A stretch of 31,872 bases of DNA from Verrucomicrobia bacterium 12-59-8 (GCA_002279765.1 NCCR01000027.1:1-31872), one strand, 5' to 3'; numbered from the stretch's first letter, positions 8,731-17,753 are shown. The notes: generated by a model not told the origin, from the sequence alone. Numbers and translations are program-made.

Positions 8731-10125
8731 TCAGCCATTCCAGCCGCCGCCCATCGCCTTGTAGATGCGCACCCAGGCAGTCGCGACGCGGGTGCGGCTG
8801 AGGACAATGTCGTTTTGGGCGTTAAGCGCGACGCGTTCGGCGTCGAGCACGGTGAGGAAATCTGCAATGCCGTCCTGGTAGCGTTTGCGCGCCAGGGTGG
8901 CGGCCTCGCGGGCGGATGTGGCGGAGGCTTCGAGATGGTGCAGGCGGACGCGTTCACGGTCATAAGACGTGAGTGCGTTTTCAGCTTCTTCGAGGGCGAG
9001 GAGCACGGTCTGCTCATAGCGGGCGAGCGCGGTGTCTGCGCGGCGTCCGGCGGCGGCGATCTGCTGGCGCACGCGGCCAAGATTGAAGGCGGCCCAGGTG
9101 ATGCGTGGGCCAAAACTGAAGCCGTCAGGATTGGACCGGTCCGTCATGTAGGAGAGCGTGGCGGCTTCGAAGCCGATGCGTCCGTTGAAGGTGACGCGCG
9201 GGAACAAATCCGCCACCGCGACACCGACGCGGGCGGTTTCCGCCGCCAGGATGTTTTCGGCCACACGAATGTCTGGACGACGACGCAGCAGTTCTTCAGG
9301 TTTGACGATGCCGATCTGGGCTGGCACGGCGGGCTGCTTTTTGCTGCTTTGCAGCCGGGGGCGGAGTTCCGAGGGATTTTGCCCGCACAGGACGGCGATG
9401 CGATGGATGGACTTGGCGATGTTTTCCTGATGCGTGGGAATTTGCGCCAGGGTGGCGTTCCAGAGGGCGTTGGCACGGGCGACATCGAGCTGAGTGCCAC
9501 GGCCACCCTTGAGTGAAGCCTCGGCGATATGGAGGGCGTCGGATTGATTGCCGGCGTTTTCATTCGCCACCGAGAGCTGGGCCTGGGCTCCGCGCAGTTC
9601 CAGGTAGTTGATTGCAATCTCGGACTGCAGGGAAATCAGGAGATCATGCAGGTTGGCATCCATGGCACCCGAGGTTGCTTTGGTGGCCTTGACGGAACTG
9701 CGGATGCGCCCAAAAAAATCCAGCTCCCAGTCGGCATCAAACCCGGTGCGGTACAATTCGAAATCGCGCGTGCGCAGACCCGAGAAGGAGGTCGCTCCGT
9801 TGCGAGTATTTTCATAGGTCGAGCCGAAGGTGACGGTGGGGGCGTAATTGAAGCGCGACTCACGCCACAGTGCGCGAGCTTCGAGCAGGCGTGAGCGTGA
9901 GGCGTTGAGATCTTTGTTCTGTGTGTCGGCGAGGGCCACCAGTTCGTTCAGCGTGGTGTCGTTGAGTTTGCGCCACCAGGCGGCATCCACTTCTGCAGCA
10001 CGCGTCGCTCCGGCCCGAGAGGCGAAGTCGGCGGGCATCTTGGGCTGCGGCTTGACGAAGCGCGGCCCGACATTGCAGCTGGAAACCACGCACGTGATGA
10101 GCAGAAAAGAATTAATGGGCTTCAT
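8731..10125 (-). CDS. RND efflux outer-membrane channel lipoprotein (TolC/OprM, NodT family)
   Basis: About 464 residues. From the chosen start (MKPINSFLLITCVVSSCNVGP) there is a lipoprotein signal with lipobox VSSC, Cys17 being the acylated residue. It is followed by the N-terminal motif NVGPRFVKPQ-MPADF and AWWRKLNDTTLNELVALA typical of OprM/NodT channels. Two long alpha-helical repeats follow. ELLRRRPDIRVAENILAAETARVGVAVADLFPRVTFNGRIG is the usual mid-protein signature. The protein forms the trimeric outer-membrane exit duct of a tripartite pump. The frame continues upstream to 10194, but that removes the lipoprotein signal from the N-terminus, so 10125 is preferred. It overlaps the end of the RND pump gene by 14 nt, consistent with coupled expression. 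It converges with the anti-sigma gene. Confidence 0.95.
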   Translation of the reverse strand: MKPINSFLLITCVVSSCNVGPRFVKPQPKMPADFASRAGATRAAEVDAAWWRKLNDTTLNELVALADTQNKDLNASRSRLLEARALWRESRFNYAPTVTFGSTYENTRNGATSFSGLRTRDFELYRTGFDADWELDFFGRIRSSVKATKATSGAMDANLHDLLISLQSEIAINYLELRGAQAQLSVANENAGNQSDALHIAEASLKGGRGTQLDVARANALWNATLAQIPTHQENIAKSIHRIAVLCGQNPSELRPRLQSSKKQPAVPAQIGIVKPEELLRRRPDIRVAENILAAETARVGVAVADLFPRVTFNGRIGFEAATLSYMTDRSNPDGFSFGPRITWAAFNLGRVRQQIAAAGRRADTALARYEQTVLLALEEAENALTSYDRERVRLHHLEASATSAREAATLARKRYQDGIADFLTVLDAERVALNAQNDIVLSRTRVATAWVRIYKAMGGGWNG

Positions 10126-13100
10126 GAAGCGTAGGGGAGGTTGCGGCGGAACGACGATGTTCACGGCGTTCGACGAAGGCGCGGAGGATGACATAAAACA
10201 CAGGTGTGAAGAGCAGGCCGAAGATGGTCACGCCGATCATGCCAAAGAACACCGCCGTGCCGAGCGCCTGGCGCATTTCCGCACCCGCGCCCGTGGCGAG
10301 CACAAGCGGAAGTACGCCGAGAATGAAGGCAAAGCTGGTCATTAAGATGGGGCGCAGGCGCAGGCGGCAGGCTTCGACGGCGGCCTGGACGCGGTCCATG
10401 CCCGTGTCCTGCAGCTGCTTGGCGAATTCGACGATGAGGATGGCGTTTTTGGCCGCGAGGCCGACGAGCACCACGAGCCCGATCTGCGTGAAGATGTTGT
10501 TGTCCTGCCCGCGCAACCAGACGCCACCGATGGCGGAGAGCAGACACATGGGCACGATGAGGATGATGGCCATGGGCATGCTCCAGCTTTCATACTGCGC
10601 GGAGAGCACCAGGAAGACAAAGATGACGCAGAGCGGAAAGATGTACATGAGCGTGTCGCCGGCGAGGATCTGCTGATAGGTGAGGTCGGTCCATTCGATG
10701 GCAAAACCGACGGGCAGGTTCTCTTTGGCCAGTCGCTCGATTTTTTCGATCATCTGGCCGGAGCTGACGCCCGGAAGCGTGTTGCCGTTGATGTCGGCGG
10801 AGTAGTAGAGGTTGTAGCGCTGTACTCGGTCCGCGCCTCCGGTCTTGATGACTTTGACGAGTGCGGCGAGCGGGACCATTTCTCCGGCCTGATTGCGAAT
10901 CTTGATGCGACCGACGTCCGTCGGATCTTTGCGGTAAGCGGGCTCAGCCTGCGCGGTGACCTGATAGGTGCGGCCAAAGAGGTTGAAGTCGTTCACATAG
11001 ACCGAGCCGAGGTAAACCTGCAGGGCCTCGTTCAGATCGGCAAGCGAGACGCCCATGGTTTTGGCCTGCGCGCGGTTGATTTCGAGTTTGAATTGCGGCG
11101 TCTTGGCTCGGAAGCCGGTGATGAGGGAGATCAGGCCCGGCTCCTGCTGGGCGGCGGCGAGCAGCTTCTGGGTGGCGGCTTCGAGCGCCGGCAGACCGGC
11201 GTTGTTGAGATCCTGCACCTGGATTTTGAAGCCACCGGCATTGCCCAGACCGCGCAGCGGCGGCGGTGGCAGGACGAGGACGCGGCCTTCTTGAATCGTG
11301 GAGAATTTTTTGCGGATCGCCGCGAAGATGCCGTCGCCCTTGACCGAGGGATCCTGACGTTTGGCGAAGTCATCAAAGACCAGGAAGGCGGCACCGACGT
11401 TCGGCTGATTGGCCTGCAAGACGGAGGAATAGCCGGAGATGGCGAAGGTGTGGTCGATGCCCTTAATTTCGCGCGCCATGGCGTCCATTTTGCGCACGAC
11501 GGCATCGGTGCGTTCGAAGGATGCGCCATCTGGTAGCTGCACCAGCACGATGGCATACCCCATGTCCTGGGAAGGAATGAACCCGGCGGGCACATCTTGG
11601 AACAGCTTGCCAGCCAGACCGATCAAGGCGGCATAGCCGATGAGCACCAGTGCGGCCAGGCGGATGAGCTTTCCGACCAGCCCGGCGTAGAAATCCGAAC
11701 CGAACTGGAAAACGCGGTTAAAGCCCCGGAAAAACCAGCCAAAGAGCAGGTTCAACAGACGGCTGAACCAGTCGGGCTTCACCCCGTGCGGCTGTAGCAG
11801 GATGGCGCAGAGCGCGGGGCTGAGCGTGAGCGAATTGAAGGCTGAAATGATGGTGGAGACCGCGATGGTGAGGGCGAACTGCCGGTAGAACTGACCGGTG
11901 ATGCCGCTGATGAACGCAGTGGGAACAAACACGGCGCAAAGCACCAGCGCCACGGCGATGACGGCGCTGCTGACCTCGTTCATGGCGCGCACGGCGGCCT
12001 CACGCGGAGCGAGTCCCTTGGCGATGTTGCGCTCGACATTTTCGACCACGACGATGGCGTCATCGACGACAATGCCGATGGCGAGCACCAGACCGAACAG
12101 GGAGAGATTGTTCAGCGAGAAACCCAGCCACTGCATCACGGCCAGCGTGCCGATGAGTGAAACGGGAACGGCGAGCAGGGGGATCACGGAAGCGCGCCAG
12201 CTTTGCAGGAAGATGATGACGACAAACACGACGAGGAGGACCGCCTCCATCAGCGTGTGGAGCACCGATGTGATCGAGGCGCGGACGAACTTGGTGGTGT
12301 CGTAGTTGATTTTGTAATCGATGCCTGGCGGGAAGCGCTCCTTGAGCTGCGCGAGGCGTTTGTAAACGGCGTCGGCAGTGGCAATGGCGTTGCTGCTGGG
12401 AAGCTGGAACACACGGAGTGAAACCGCGTTGTAGCCGTCCATATAGGTGCGGCTGGAGTAATCACGCGAGCCGAGTTCGATGCGGGCGACGTCTGCAAGG
12501 CGGACCACATCTCCCTGCCTGCCGGTTTTAAGCACGATGTCGCCAAATTCCGACGCCTTTTTCAGACGTCCCGGCGCGGTGAGGGTGTATTGAAAATCCG
12601 AACCTGTGGCGGCAGGCGGCTGGCCGAGTGATCCGGCGGCGACCTGCACGTTTTGTTCACGAATCGCACGCACGATGTCACCCGCAGTCAGACTCAGGGC
12701 GGCGATTTTTTCGGGATCGAGCCAGACTCGCATCGAGTAATCGAGTCCGCCGAGAGAGGAGGCCTCTGCCACACCGGGAATACGGGCAATTTCGTTTTGA
12801 ATCTGCAGCGTGACGTAGTTGCTGAGATAGGAGACTTCACGTGAGCCGTCAGGACTGTAGAACTGAGCCGCGAGCGTGAGGTCAGGCGAGCGTTTGTTCA
12901 CGTTAACGCCGAGTCGGCGCACCTCTTCCGGCAGGCGTGAGATGGTGGCGTTCACACGGTTTTGCACGAGCACCTGCGCTTGATCGAGATCTGTGCCAAG
13001 TCGGAAGGTGACGGTGATCTGCACCTTGCCGTCACTCGTGGAGGAGGAGGACACGTACAGCATGTTCTCGACGCCGTTGATTTCCTGTTCCAGCGGCGTG

Positions 13101-13291
13101 GAAACGGTCTCGGCCAGCGTGCGCGCATCCGCGCCGGGGTATGTCGCCGAAACCACCACGGTGGGCGGAATGACCTCGGGGTATTGAGCGATGGGCAGCG
13201 ACACGTAGGCGAGGCCACCCAGCATCGTGATGACGATGCTCAGCACGGCCGCGAAGATGGGCCGATCCACGAAAAAGCGGGCGAAATTCAT
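10112..13291 (-). CDS. RND multidrug efflux pump subunit (HAE1/AcrB family)
   Basis: A full-length 1059-residue inner-membrane proton antiporter. It has the canonical opening (MNFARFFVDRPIFAAVLSIV, first membrane helix), two large periplasmic loops and twelve membrane helices in two halves. The proton-relay residues are present: Asp410-Asp411 in GIVVDDAIVVVENVER and Lys948 in GLAAKNAILIVEFAKQL, matching Asp407/Asp408/Lys940 of AcrB. HAE1 pumps expel antibiotics, dyes, detergents and similar amphiphiles from the periplasm and inner leaflet. The substrate here is unknown. The gene lies 6 bp after the adaptor gene and overlaps the channel gene, so the three form one operon. The start context is TAACACATC-ATG, without a Shine-Dalgarno but A/C-rich like several other genes here. 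Confidence 0.97.
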   Translation of the reverse strand: MNFARFFVDRPIFAAVLSIVITMLGGLAYVSLPIAQYPEVIPPTVVVSATYPGADARTLAETVSTPLEQEINGVENMLYVSSSSTSDGKVQITVTFRLGTDLDQAQVLVQNRVNATISRLPEEVRRLGVNVNKRSPDLTLAAQFYSPDGSREVSYLSNYVTLQIQNEIARIPGVAEASSLGGLDYSMRVWLDPEKIAALSLTAGDIVRAIREQNVQVAAGSLGQPPAATGSDFQYTLTAPGRLKKASEFGDIVLKTGRQGDVVRLADVARIELGSRDYSSRTYMDGYNAVSLRVFQLPSSNAIATADAVYKRLAQLKERFPPGIDYKINYDTTKFVRASITSVLHTLMEAVLLVVFVVIIFLQSWRASVIPLLAVPVSLIGTLAVMQWLGFSLNNLSLFGLVLAIGIVVDDAIVVVENVERNIAKGLAPREAAVRAMNEVSSAVIAVALVLCAVFVPTAFISGITGQFYRQFALTIAVSTIISAFNSLTLSPALCAILLQPHGVKPDWFSRLLNLLFGWFFRGFNRVFQFGSDFYAGLVGKLIRLAALVLIGYAALIGLAGKLFQDVPAGFIPSQDMGYAIVLVQLPDGASFERTDAVVRKMDAMAREIKGIDHTFAISGYSSVLQANQPNVGAAFLVFDDFAKRQDPSVKGDGIFAAIRKKFSTIQEGRVLVLPPPPLRGLGNAGGFKIQVQDLNNAGLPALEAATQKLLAAAQQEPGLISLITGFRAKTPQFKLEINRAQAKTMGVSLADLNEALQVYLGSVYVNDFNLFGRTYQVTAQAEPAYRKDPTDVGRIKIRNQAGEMVPLAALVKVIKTGGADRVQRYNLYYSADINGNTLPGVSSGQMIEKIERLAKENLPVGFAIEWTDLTYQQILAGDTLMYIFPLCVIFVFLVLSAQYESWSMPMAIILIVPMCLLSAIGGVWLRGQDNNIFTQIGLVVLVGLAAKNAILIVEFAKQLQDTGMDRVQAAVEACRLRLRPILMTSFAFILGVLPLVLATGAGAEMRQALGTAVFFGMIGVTIFGLLFTPVFYVILRAFVERREHRRSAATSPTLHEAH

Positions 13292-13297
13292 GATGTG

Positions 13298-14494
13298 TTA
13301 CTTGGTGACCGCTGCTGGCAGCATCTCTGTCGGTGTGGCCTTCACTTTGACGCCATTGCGTACGCTCATGAGTCCGAGCACGACCACGCGATCATCCGCC
13401 TGCAAGCCGCTGCGCACCACACGCAGGCCATCGAGCAGCGGCCCGAGGGTGATGGGGCGATAGACGGCCTTGTCTTCCGTATCGAGCACCCAGACGAAGC
13501 TGCTGCCCTGATCGTCGCCCACGGCGGAATCGCGAATGAGCAAGCCATCATATTCACCGCTGCCGGGAATGCGCACCTTGGCGAAGAAACCGGGAGCCAT
13601 CAGACGGTCGGCATTCGGAAACACGGCACGGGCACGAATGGTGCCGGTGGCGGGGTTGAGCTGGTTGTCCACGAAATCGACTTCGCCTTTGTGGGGCCAG
13701 CCTTCTTCATTGATGAGCGCCATCTCAGCGGGGATGCGTGAGAACAGCGCGCTCACACGCTCGCCATGCTTGTGCATCTCGCGGTATTTGAGCACCGAAC
13801 GCTCATCGGCTTCGATCTCACAGTAAATGGGGTCAAGCTCGACGATGGTGGTCAGCAGCGTGGTGTTTTGGTTGCCGCCGCTGACGAGGTTGCCCTCGGT
13901 CACACGCGCATCGCTGATGCGTCCGCTGATGGGCGCGCGTATTTGGGTGAACTCAAGATCGAGCTTGGCAGCGCGCAAGGCTGCCTCTGCACCGCGCACC
14001 CCGGCAAGCTCGCCCGTGGCGCTCTTAATACGGCGCTCGGATTCCTCCACCGAAATCGCCTGTCCCTGGCGCAGAGCTGTGGCGTTTTTGGCTTCCACGC
14101 CGGCGAGTTCGGCTACCGTTTTCGCTTGAGCGAGCATGGCCTCGGCGCGTTCGACGATGGCTTCATAAGGGCGCGGATCGATGGTGAAGAGCAGATCGCC
14201 CACCTTGACCTCCGTTCCTTCTTTGAAGCTGACCTTGGTGATGTAGCCGGAGACGCGTGAGTGAATCTCGACACGCTCACGTGCCGTTAGACGCCCGGAG
14301 AATTCATCCCAGTCCTTGAGCCGACGTGCGATGGGCTTGGCGACGGTGACTTCCGGTGTTGCTGCCGCTGGCGGGCCACCAGGGCCCGTGGCACCGCGTT
14401 TGCAGGCGGTCATGGAGCTCATGATGAGCAGTCCCATGAGGGCAGGCCTCCAGGTGAAGGGACGGGGAATATGGAAAAGCGGTGCGCGTTGCAT
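13298..14494 (-). CDS. RND efflux periplasmic adaptor (membrane fusion protein, AcrA family)
   Basis: A 398-residue adaptor that bridges pump and outer-membrane channel. The N-terminus has a hydrophobic segment ending in MTAC (Cys31), a weak lipobox, so it is probably a lipoprotein. Then follow the barrel-sandwich half-motif (RVEIHSRVSGYITKVSFKEGTEVKVGDLLFTIDPRPYEA, about 75-115), the alpha-helical hairpin and the second half-motif (FTQIRAPISGRISDARVTEGNLV, about 185-210). The beta-barrel and membrane-proximal domains (ARAVFPNADRLMAPGFFAKVRI) follow. It is the first gene of the efflux operon, divergent from a LysR-type regulator with 69 bp between the start codons. Confidence 0.95.
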   Translation of the reverse strand: MQRAPLFHIPRPFTWRPALMGLLIMSSMTACKRGATGPGGPPAAATPEVTVAKPIARRLKDWDEFSGRLTARERVEIHSRVSGYITKVSFKEGTEVKVGDLLFTIDPRPYEAIVERAEAMLAQAKTVAELAGVEAKNATALRQGQAISVEESERRIKSATGELAGVRGAEAALRAAKLDLEFTQIRAPISGRISDARVTEGNLVSGGNQNTTLLTTIVELDPIYCEIEADERSVLKYREMHKHGERVSALFSRIPAEMALINEEGWPHKGEVDFVDNQLNPATGTIRARAVFPNADRLMAPGFFAKVRIPGSGEYDGLLIRDSAVGDDQGSSFVWVLDTEDKAVYRPITLGPLLDGLRVVRSGLQADDRVVVLGLMSVRNGVKVKATPTEMLPAAVTK

Positions 14495-14547
14495 GGCAAG
14501 AGTTACGAATGTGTTGGCATCTTAAACAGTGCATAATCAGCATATCG

Positions 14548-14560
14548 CTTATACCATAAG
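14548..14560. promoter_or_regulatory. Inverted repeat CTTAT-ACC-ATAAG, candidate LysR-type operator
   Basis: A perfect 5-bp inverted repeat with a 3-bp spacer lies 3 bp before the LysR-type start codon, in the 69-bp divergent gap with the efflux operon. An upstream ATAA at 14534-14537 also pairs with the TTAT at 14549-14552, so the A/T-rich half-site occurs three times. LysR-type regulators usually bind such dyads in divergent promoters. The operator role is inferred. Confidence 0.4.
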
Positions 14561-14563
14561 TGC

Positions 14564-15493
14564 ATGACCAATCTCAACGATCTCCAGCAAGTCCGTGAGT
14601 TTGTCCAGATCGCCGACTCTGGCAGCATATCGCGTGCCGCCAAGGTGCTGGGCATGGCCCAGCCCACGCTGAGCCGACATCTGGCAGCCCTGGAGGCGCA
14701 AATCGGCGCACCGCTCATCCGTCGTGACACGCATTCGATGAGCCTGACCGATGCCGGGATCATTGTGCTTTCGGACGCCCGCGAGCTGCTCATGCTGGCG
14801 GACCGCATGGGCAGCCGCCTGCGTTCTGGGCACCACTCGCTACGCGGGCATCTGCGCATGGTCTCCGTGGTCGATGTGGGCCAGTGGATCGTCTCCCGAG
14901 TGCTCTCAAGGTTTCAAAAAATGCATCCTGATGTGACGACGGAGTTGCATTTGATCAACCGGGCCACGAAATTCATCAAAGAAGGCTTCGACTGTGGCAT
15001 TATGGTCGGAGCAGCCACGGATCGCCGGGTGACGATTCGCAAGGTGGCCCAGCTCCAGCGGCGGCTCGTGGCGGCACCGTCGCTGCTGAAAACCCACTCA
15101 TTGCCCGCCCGCCCGGATGACCTGAAACTGCTGCCCTGGCTGGGAATTTTGCAGCCACATTTCTATTCACGTGACCGGTTTGAACTGGAACGTTCAAAGC
15201 AGACAAAGAAGCTCAAGCTCGCGCCGGTCATGCTGCTGGACACCGTCACCGCCTTGCGTGAGGCCGCCATTGAGGGGGCGGGTTTCACGATTCTGCCGGA
15301 GTGGATGGCGGCGCGCGACATCACGGCCGGGCGGCTTGTGCAGTTGCTGCCAGACTGGCATCTGGCCCCCCTCGACCTGCAAATCGCCCATGCGGCGCAC
15401 GAGCACCTGCCGCAGCGGGTGAAAAGCCTCATCGAATATCTTGAGCAGGAGCTCCCCCTCGAAATCCACCGGCTGGATTTGAATGAGAGGTAG
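14564..15493 (+). CDS. LysR-type transcriptional regulator, probable regulator of the RND efflux operon
   Basis: 309 residues. The N-terminal winged helix-turn-helix (LQQVREFVQIADSGSISRAAKVLGMAQPTLSRHLAALEAQIGAPLIRRD, about residues 7-55) is the classical LysR HTH. The C-terminal periplasmic-binding-like effector domain spans about 90-300. The gene diverges from the adaptor gene of the efflux operon, the standard arrangement for a LysR regulator and its target. Activation or repression and the inducer cannot be told from sequence. No Shine-Dalgarno is seen; the short leader is taken up by an inverted repeat, consistent with autoregulation (inference). Confidence 0.93.
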   Translation: MTNLNDLQQVREFVQIADSGSISRAAKVLGMAQPTLSRHLAALEAQIGAPLIRRDTHSMSLTDAGIIVLSDARELLMLADRMGSRLRSGHHSLRGHLRMVSVVDVGQWIVSRVLSRFQKMHPDVTTELHLINRATKFIKEGFDCGIMVGAATDRRVTIRKVAQLQRRLVAAPSLLKTHSLPARPDDLKLLPWLGILQPHFYSRDRFELERSKQTKKLKLAPVMLLDTVTALREAAIEGAGFTILPEWMAARDITAGRLVQLLPDWHLAPLDLQIAHAAHEHLPQRVKSLIEYLEQELPLEIHRLDLNER

Positions 15494-15574
15494 GTTCTTG
15501 CCCTATTTTTGGAAAAGCCTCCCGACGCTTCAAAAAAATCCATGCGCAACGAGCACGCTCTGTGCTAGGAATCC

Positions 15575-15596
15575 GGCCCCAAGCCGCCTTGCGGCC
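15575..15596. other. Imperfect hairpin in the leader of pgk
   Basis: GGCC-c-CAAG, loop CCGC, CTTG-c-GGCC gives an eight-pair stem with one C-C mismatch, in the 129-bp gap between the LysR gene and pgk. It ends 26 nt before the pgk start. It has no T-run, so it is not a clear terminator. It may be a leader structure or incidental. Confidence 0.35.
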
Positions 15597-15622
15597 CTGT
15601 TTACCCCCATCAAAAAAACACC

Positions 15623-16837
15623 ATGCCCAAGCAGACCATTCGTGACCTCGACCTTGCCGGAAAACGCGTCTTTGTGCGCGTCGATTTCAATGTGCCTCTC
15701 GATGAGAAGGACGGGCAGATGGTCATCACCGACGCCACTCGCATTCAGGAGACTCTGCCAACCATCAAGTTTCTGATCGAAAAAGGTGCCAAAATCATTC
15801 TCGCCAGCCATCTGGGCCGCCCGAAAGGCAAGCCCGATCCCAAGCAGAGTCTCGCCCCAGTGGCACCGGCTCTCAGCGCCTTGATCGGCAAGCCGGTCGC
15901 TTTCTCCAGTGACTGCATCGGCGAAGAGGCTAAGGCGAAGGCTCTCGCGCTCGGTGACGGCGACGTGCTTCTGCTCGAAAACACCCGCTTCCACGCCGGT
16001 GAAGAAAAGAATGACCCTGAGCTGGCCAAAGGCATGGCGGACCTCGCAGAAATCTTTGTGAACGACGCCTTCGGCTCAGCGCACCGTGCGCACAGCTCCA
16101 CAGCCGGAATCGCGGATTATCTTCCAGCCGTCTCTGGCCTCCTGATGGAGAAAGAGCTGACCTGGCTGCATGACGAGTTGGAAAATCCAGAGCGTCCGTT
16201 CGTGGTGATCCTCGGCGGTGCAAAGGTGAACGACAAGATCGGCGTCATCAACCGCCTGCTTGAAAAGGCCGACACCATCATCATCGGCGGCGGCATGGCC
16301 TACACCTTCATGAAGCTTGTCAGTGGCATCTCCATTGGCAAGAGCCTCTACAAGCCCGAGTGGGAGCCGATCGCGCAGGCTGCGCTCGACAAGGCCAAGG
16401 AACGCGGTGTGAAGCTGCTCATCCCCGTGGACTCCCTGATCACTGACGCTTTCGACTTCGATGCGAAGAAACTCGGCAACACGAAGTACACCACCCCCGG
16501 CGGAAGCATTCCAGACGGCTGGGAAGGTGTCGATATCGGTCCTGAGTCGGTGAAGCTCTTCTCTGAAGAAATTGCCAAGGCGAAAACCGTGATCTGGAAC
16601 GGCCCGATGGGCGTGTTTGAGATCAAAGAAAGCTCCAAAGGCACCTTTGATGTCGCCGAAGCTCTTGCGGCTAATTCTACTGCCAAGACCATCATCGGCG
16701 GTGGCGACAGCGTGAAAGCGGTCAAAAAGGCCAAGCTCGGTGACAAGATGACCTTCATCTCCACCGGTGGTGGTGCCTCCCTCGAACTGCTGGAAGGCAA
16801 AGTCCTGCCCGGCGTTGCCTGCTTGAAAGACAAATAA
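15623..16837 (+). CDS. pgk: Phosphoglycerate kinase
   Basis: A complete 404-residue enzyme that transfers the acyl phosphate of 1,3-bisphosphoglycerate to ADP in glycolysis (reverse in gluconeogenesis). Visible signatures are [14 protein letters not shown] (N-terminal substrate site), [49 protein letters not shown] and [10 protein letters not shown] near the C-terminus. The length is normal for the bacterial enzyme. The gene is 40 bp upstream of tpiA, forming a glycolytic pair. Codons favour C at the third position (CTC, GTC, GCC, ATC), as expected for a highly expressed gene. The leader lacks a Shine-Dalgarno but is A/C-rich (ATCAAAAAAACACC-ATG). Confidence 0.99.
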   Translation: MPKQTIRDLDLAGKRVFVRVDFNVPLDEKDGQMVITDATRIQETLPTIKFLIEKGAKIILASHLGRPKGKPDPKQSLAPVAPALSALIGKPVAFSSDCIGEEAKAKALALGDGDVLLLENTRFHAGEEKNDPELAKGMADLAEIFVNDAFGSAHRAHSSTAGIADYLPAVSGLLMEKELTWLHDELENPERPFVVILGGAKVNDKIGVINRLLEKADTIIIGGGMAYTFMKLVSGISIGKSLYKPEWEPIAQAALDKAKERGVKLLIPVDSLITDAFDFDAKKLGNTKYTTPGGSIPDGWEGVDIGPESVKLFSEEIAKAKTVIWNGPMGVFEIKESSKGTFDVAEALAANSTAKTIIGGGDSVKAVKKAKLGDKMTFISTGGGASLELLEGKVLPGVACLKDK

Positions 16838-16877
16838 TTCGCCCCTTCAGACTCCAACACTTTTATCAAACACACCC

Positions 16878-17678
16878 ATGGCTCTCGCTCACTTCCGCAA
16901 ACCGATCATCGCCGCCAACTGGAAAATGCACATGACACCGCAGGAGACGGATGACTTTCTCCGTGCTTTCGCTCGTCTTGTGCCGGACAAAGTTCCTGTT
17001 CAGATCGTCGTGGCACCACCCTTTGTCAGCCTGGCCAAGGCCCAGGACGTACTTGTCAATGCACGTGAACCGAGCGTTGAACTGGCCGCCCAGAACATGA
17101 GCGCGCAGCCAGCGGGTGCTTTCACGGGTGAGATCAGCGCCCGCATGATCAAGGAGTGCGGCTGCAAGCACGTCATCCTCGGTCACAGCGAGCGTCGCAG
17201 CCTCTATGGCGAAACCAGCGCCATCGTGAATGCCAAGGTGCTCGCGGCACTCGAAGCCCGCCTGCATCCTATTCTCTGCATCGGCGAAACACTCGCTGAG
17301 CGTGACAACGGCCAGATCGAAGAAGTGCTGGGCGGCCAGTTACGTGAATCGCTGGCTGAAGTGGGTCCGCGTCGCATCACCGACTGCGTCATCGCTTATG
17401 AACCCGTCTGGGCCATCGGCACCGGTCGTACCGCCAGCCCTGAGCAGGCTCAGGAAGCCCACGCATATACGCGTCAGGTGCTCGGTGAACTGTTTGGTGA
17501 CGACGTCGCAGTCAAGATTCGCATTCAATACGGTGGCAGTGTGAAGCCCGGCAACATGGCCGAACTGATCAGCCAGAAGGATGTGGACGGTGCCCTCGTC
17601 GGCGGAGCTAGCATGGAGCCCCAGAGTTTCTGGGACATCTGCCGCGCTGCCATCGATTATGCGAACGCCAACGGGTAG
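16878..17678 (+). CDS. tpiA: Triose-phosphate isomerase
   Basis: A complete 266-residue TIM barrel interconverting dihydroxyacetone phosphate and glyceraldehyde 3-phosphate. The catalytic residues are all present: Lys16 in AANWKMH, His103 in LGHSERR and Glu175 in YEPVWAIGTG. The phosphate-binding loop IQYGGSVKPGN and the late segment VGGASM are also present. The residue after NWKM is His rather than the more common Asn, which occurs in other bacterial enzymes. It is slightly longer than the usual 250 residues. It is probably co-transcribed with pgk and shares its A/C-rich leader (ATCAAACACACCC-ATG). A small hairpin overlaps its stop codon. Confidence 0.99.
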   Translation: MALAHFRKPIIAANWKMHMTPQETDDFLRAFARLVPDKVPVQIVVAPPFVSLAKAQDVLVNAREPSVELAAQNMSAQPAGAFTGEISARMIKECGCKHVILGHSERRSLYGETSAIVNAKVLAALEARLHPILCIGETLAERDNGQIEEVLGGQLRESLAEVGPRRITDCVIAYEPVWAIGTGRTASPEQAQEAHAYTRQVLGELFGDDVAVKIRIQYGGSVKPGNMAELISQKDVDGALVGGASMEPQSFWDICRAAIDYANANG

Positions 17679-17691
17679 CATTTTTTGCTAC
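17675..17691 (+). terminator. Small hairpin over the tpiA stop codon (weak terminator candidate)
   Basis: GTAGCA - TTTTT - TGCTAC is a perfect 6-bp stem with a five-T loop, containing the tpiA TAG. No T-run follows the stem, so intrinsic termination is doubtful. It may protect the 3' end or work with the larger repeat 23 bp downstream. Confidence 0.3.
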
Positions 17692-17713
17692 ATTTAGGAT
17701 TAGTCTTGTAAGT

Positions 17714-17753
17714 ATTCGTCGCATTTGTTCATAATCGAACAAATGCGACGAAT
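17714..17753. repeat. Perfect 17-bp inverted repeat overlapping the ceramidase-like start codon
   Basis: The left arm ATTCGTCGCATTTGTTC (17714-17730) and right arm GAACAAATGCGACGAAT (17737-17753) are exact reverse complements around a 6-nt loop, ATAATC. The right arm contains the ATG at 17743 and its upstream bases. In the mRNA this would bury the start codon in a stable stem; in the DNA it is a 40-bp palindrome suited to a dimeric regulator. No T-tract follows, so it is not a standard terminator. Confidence 0.85.
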
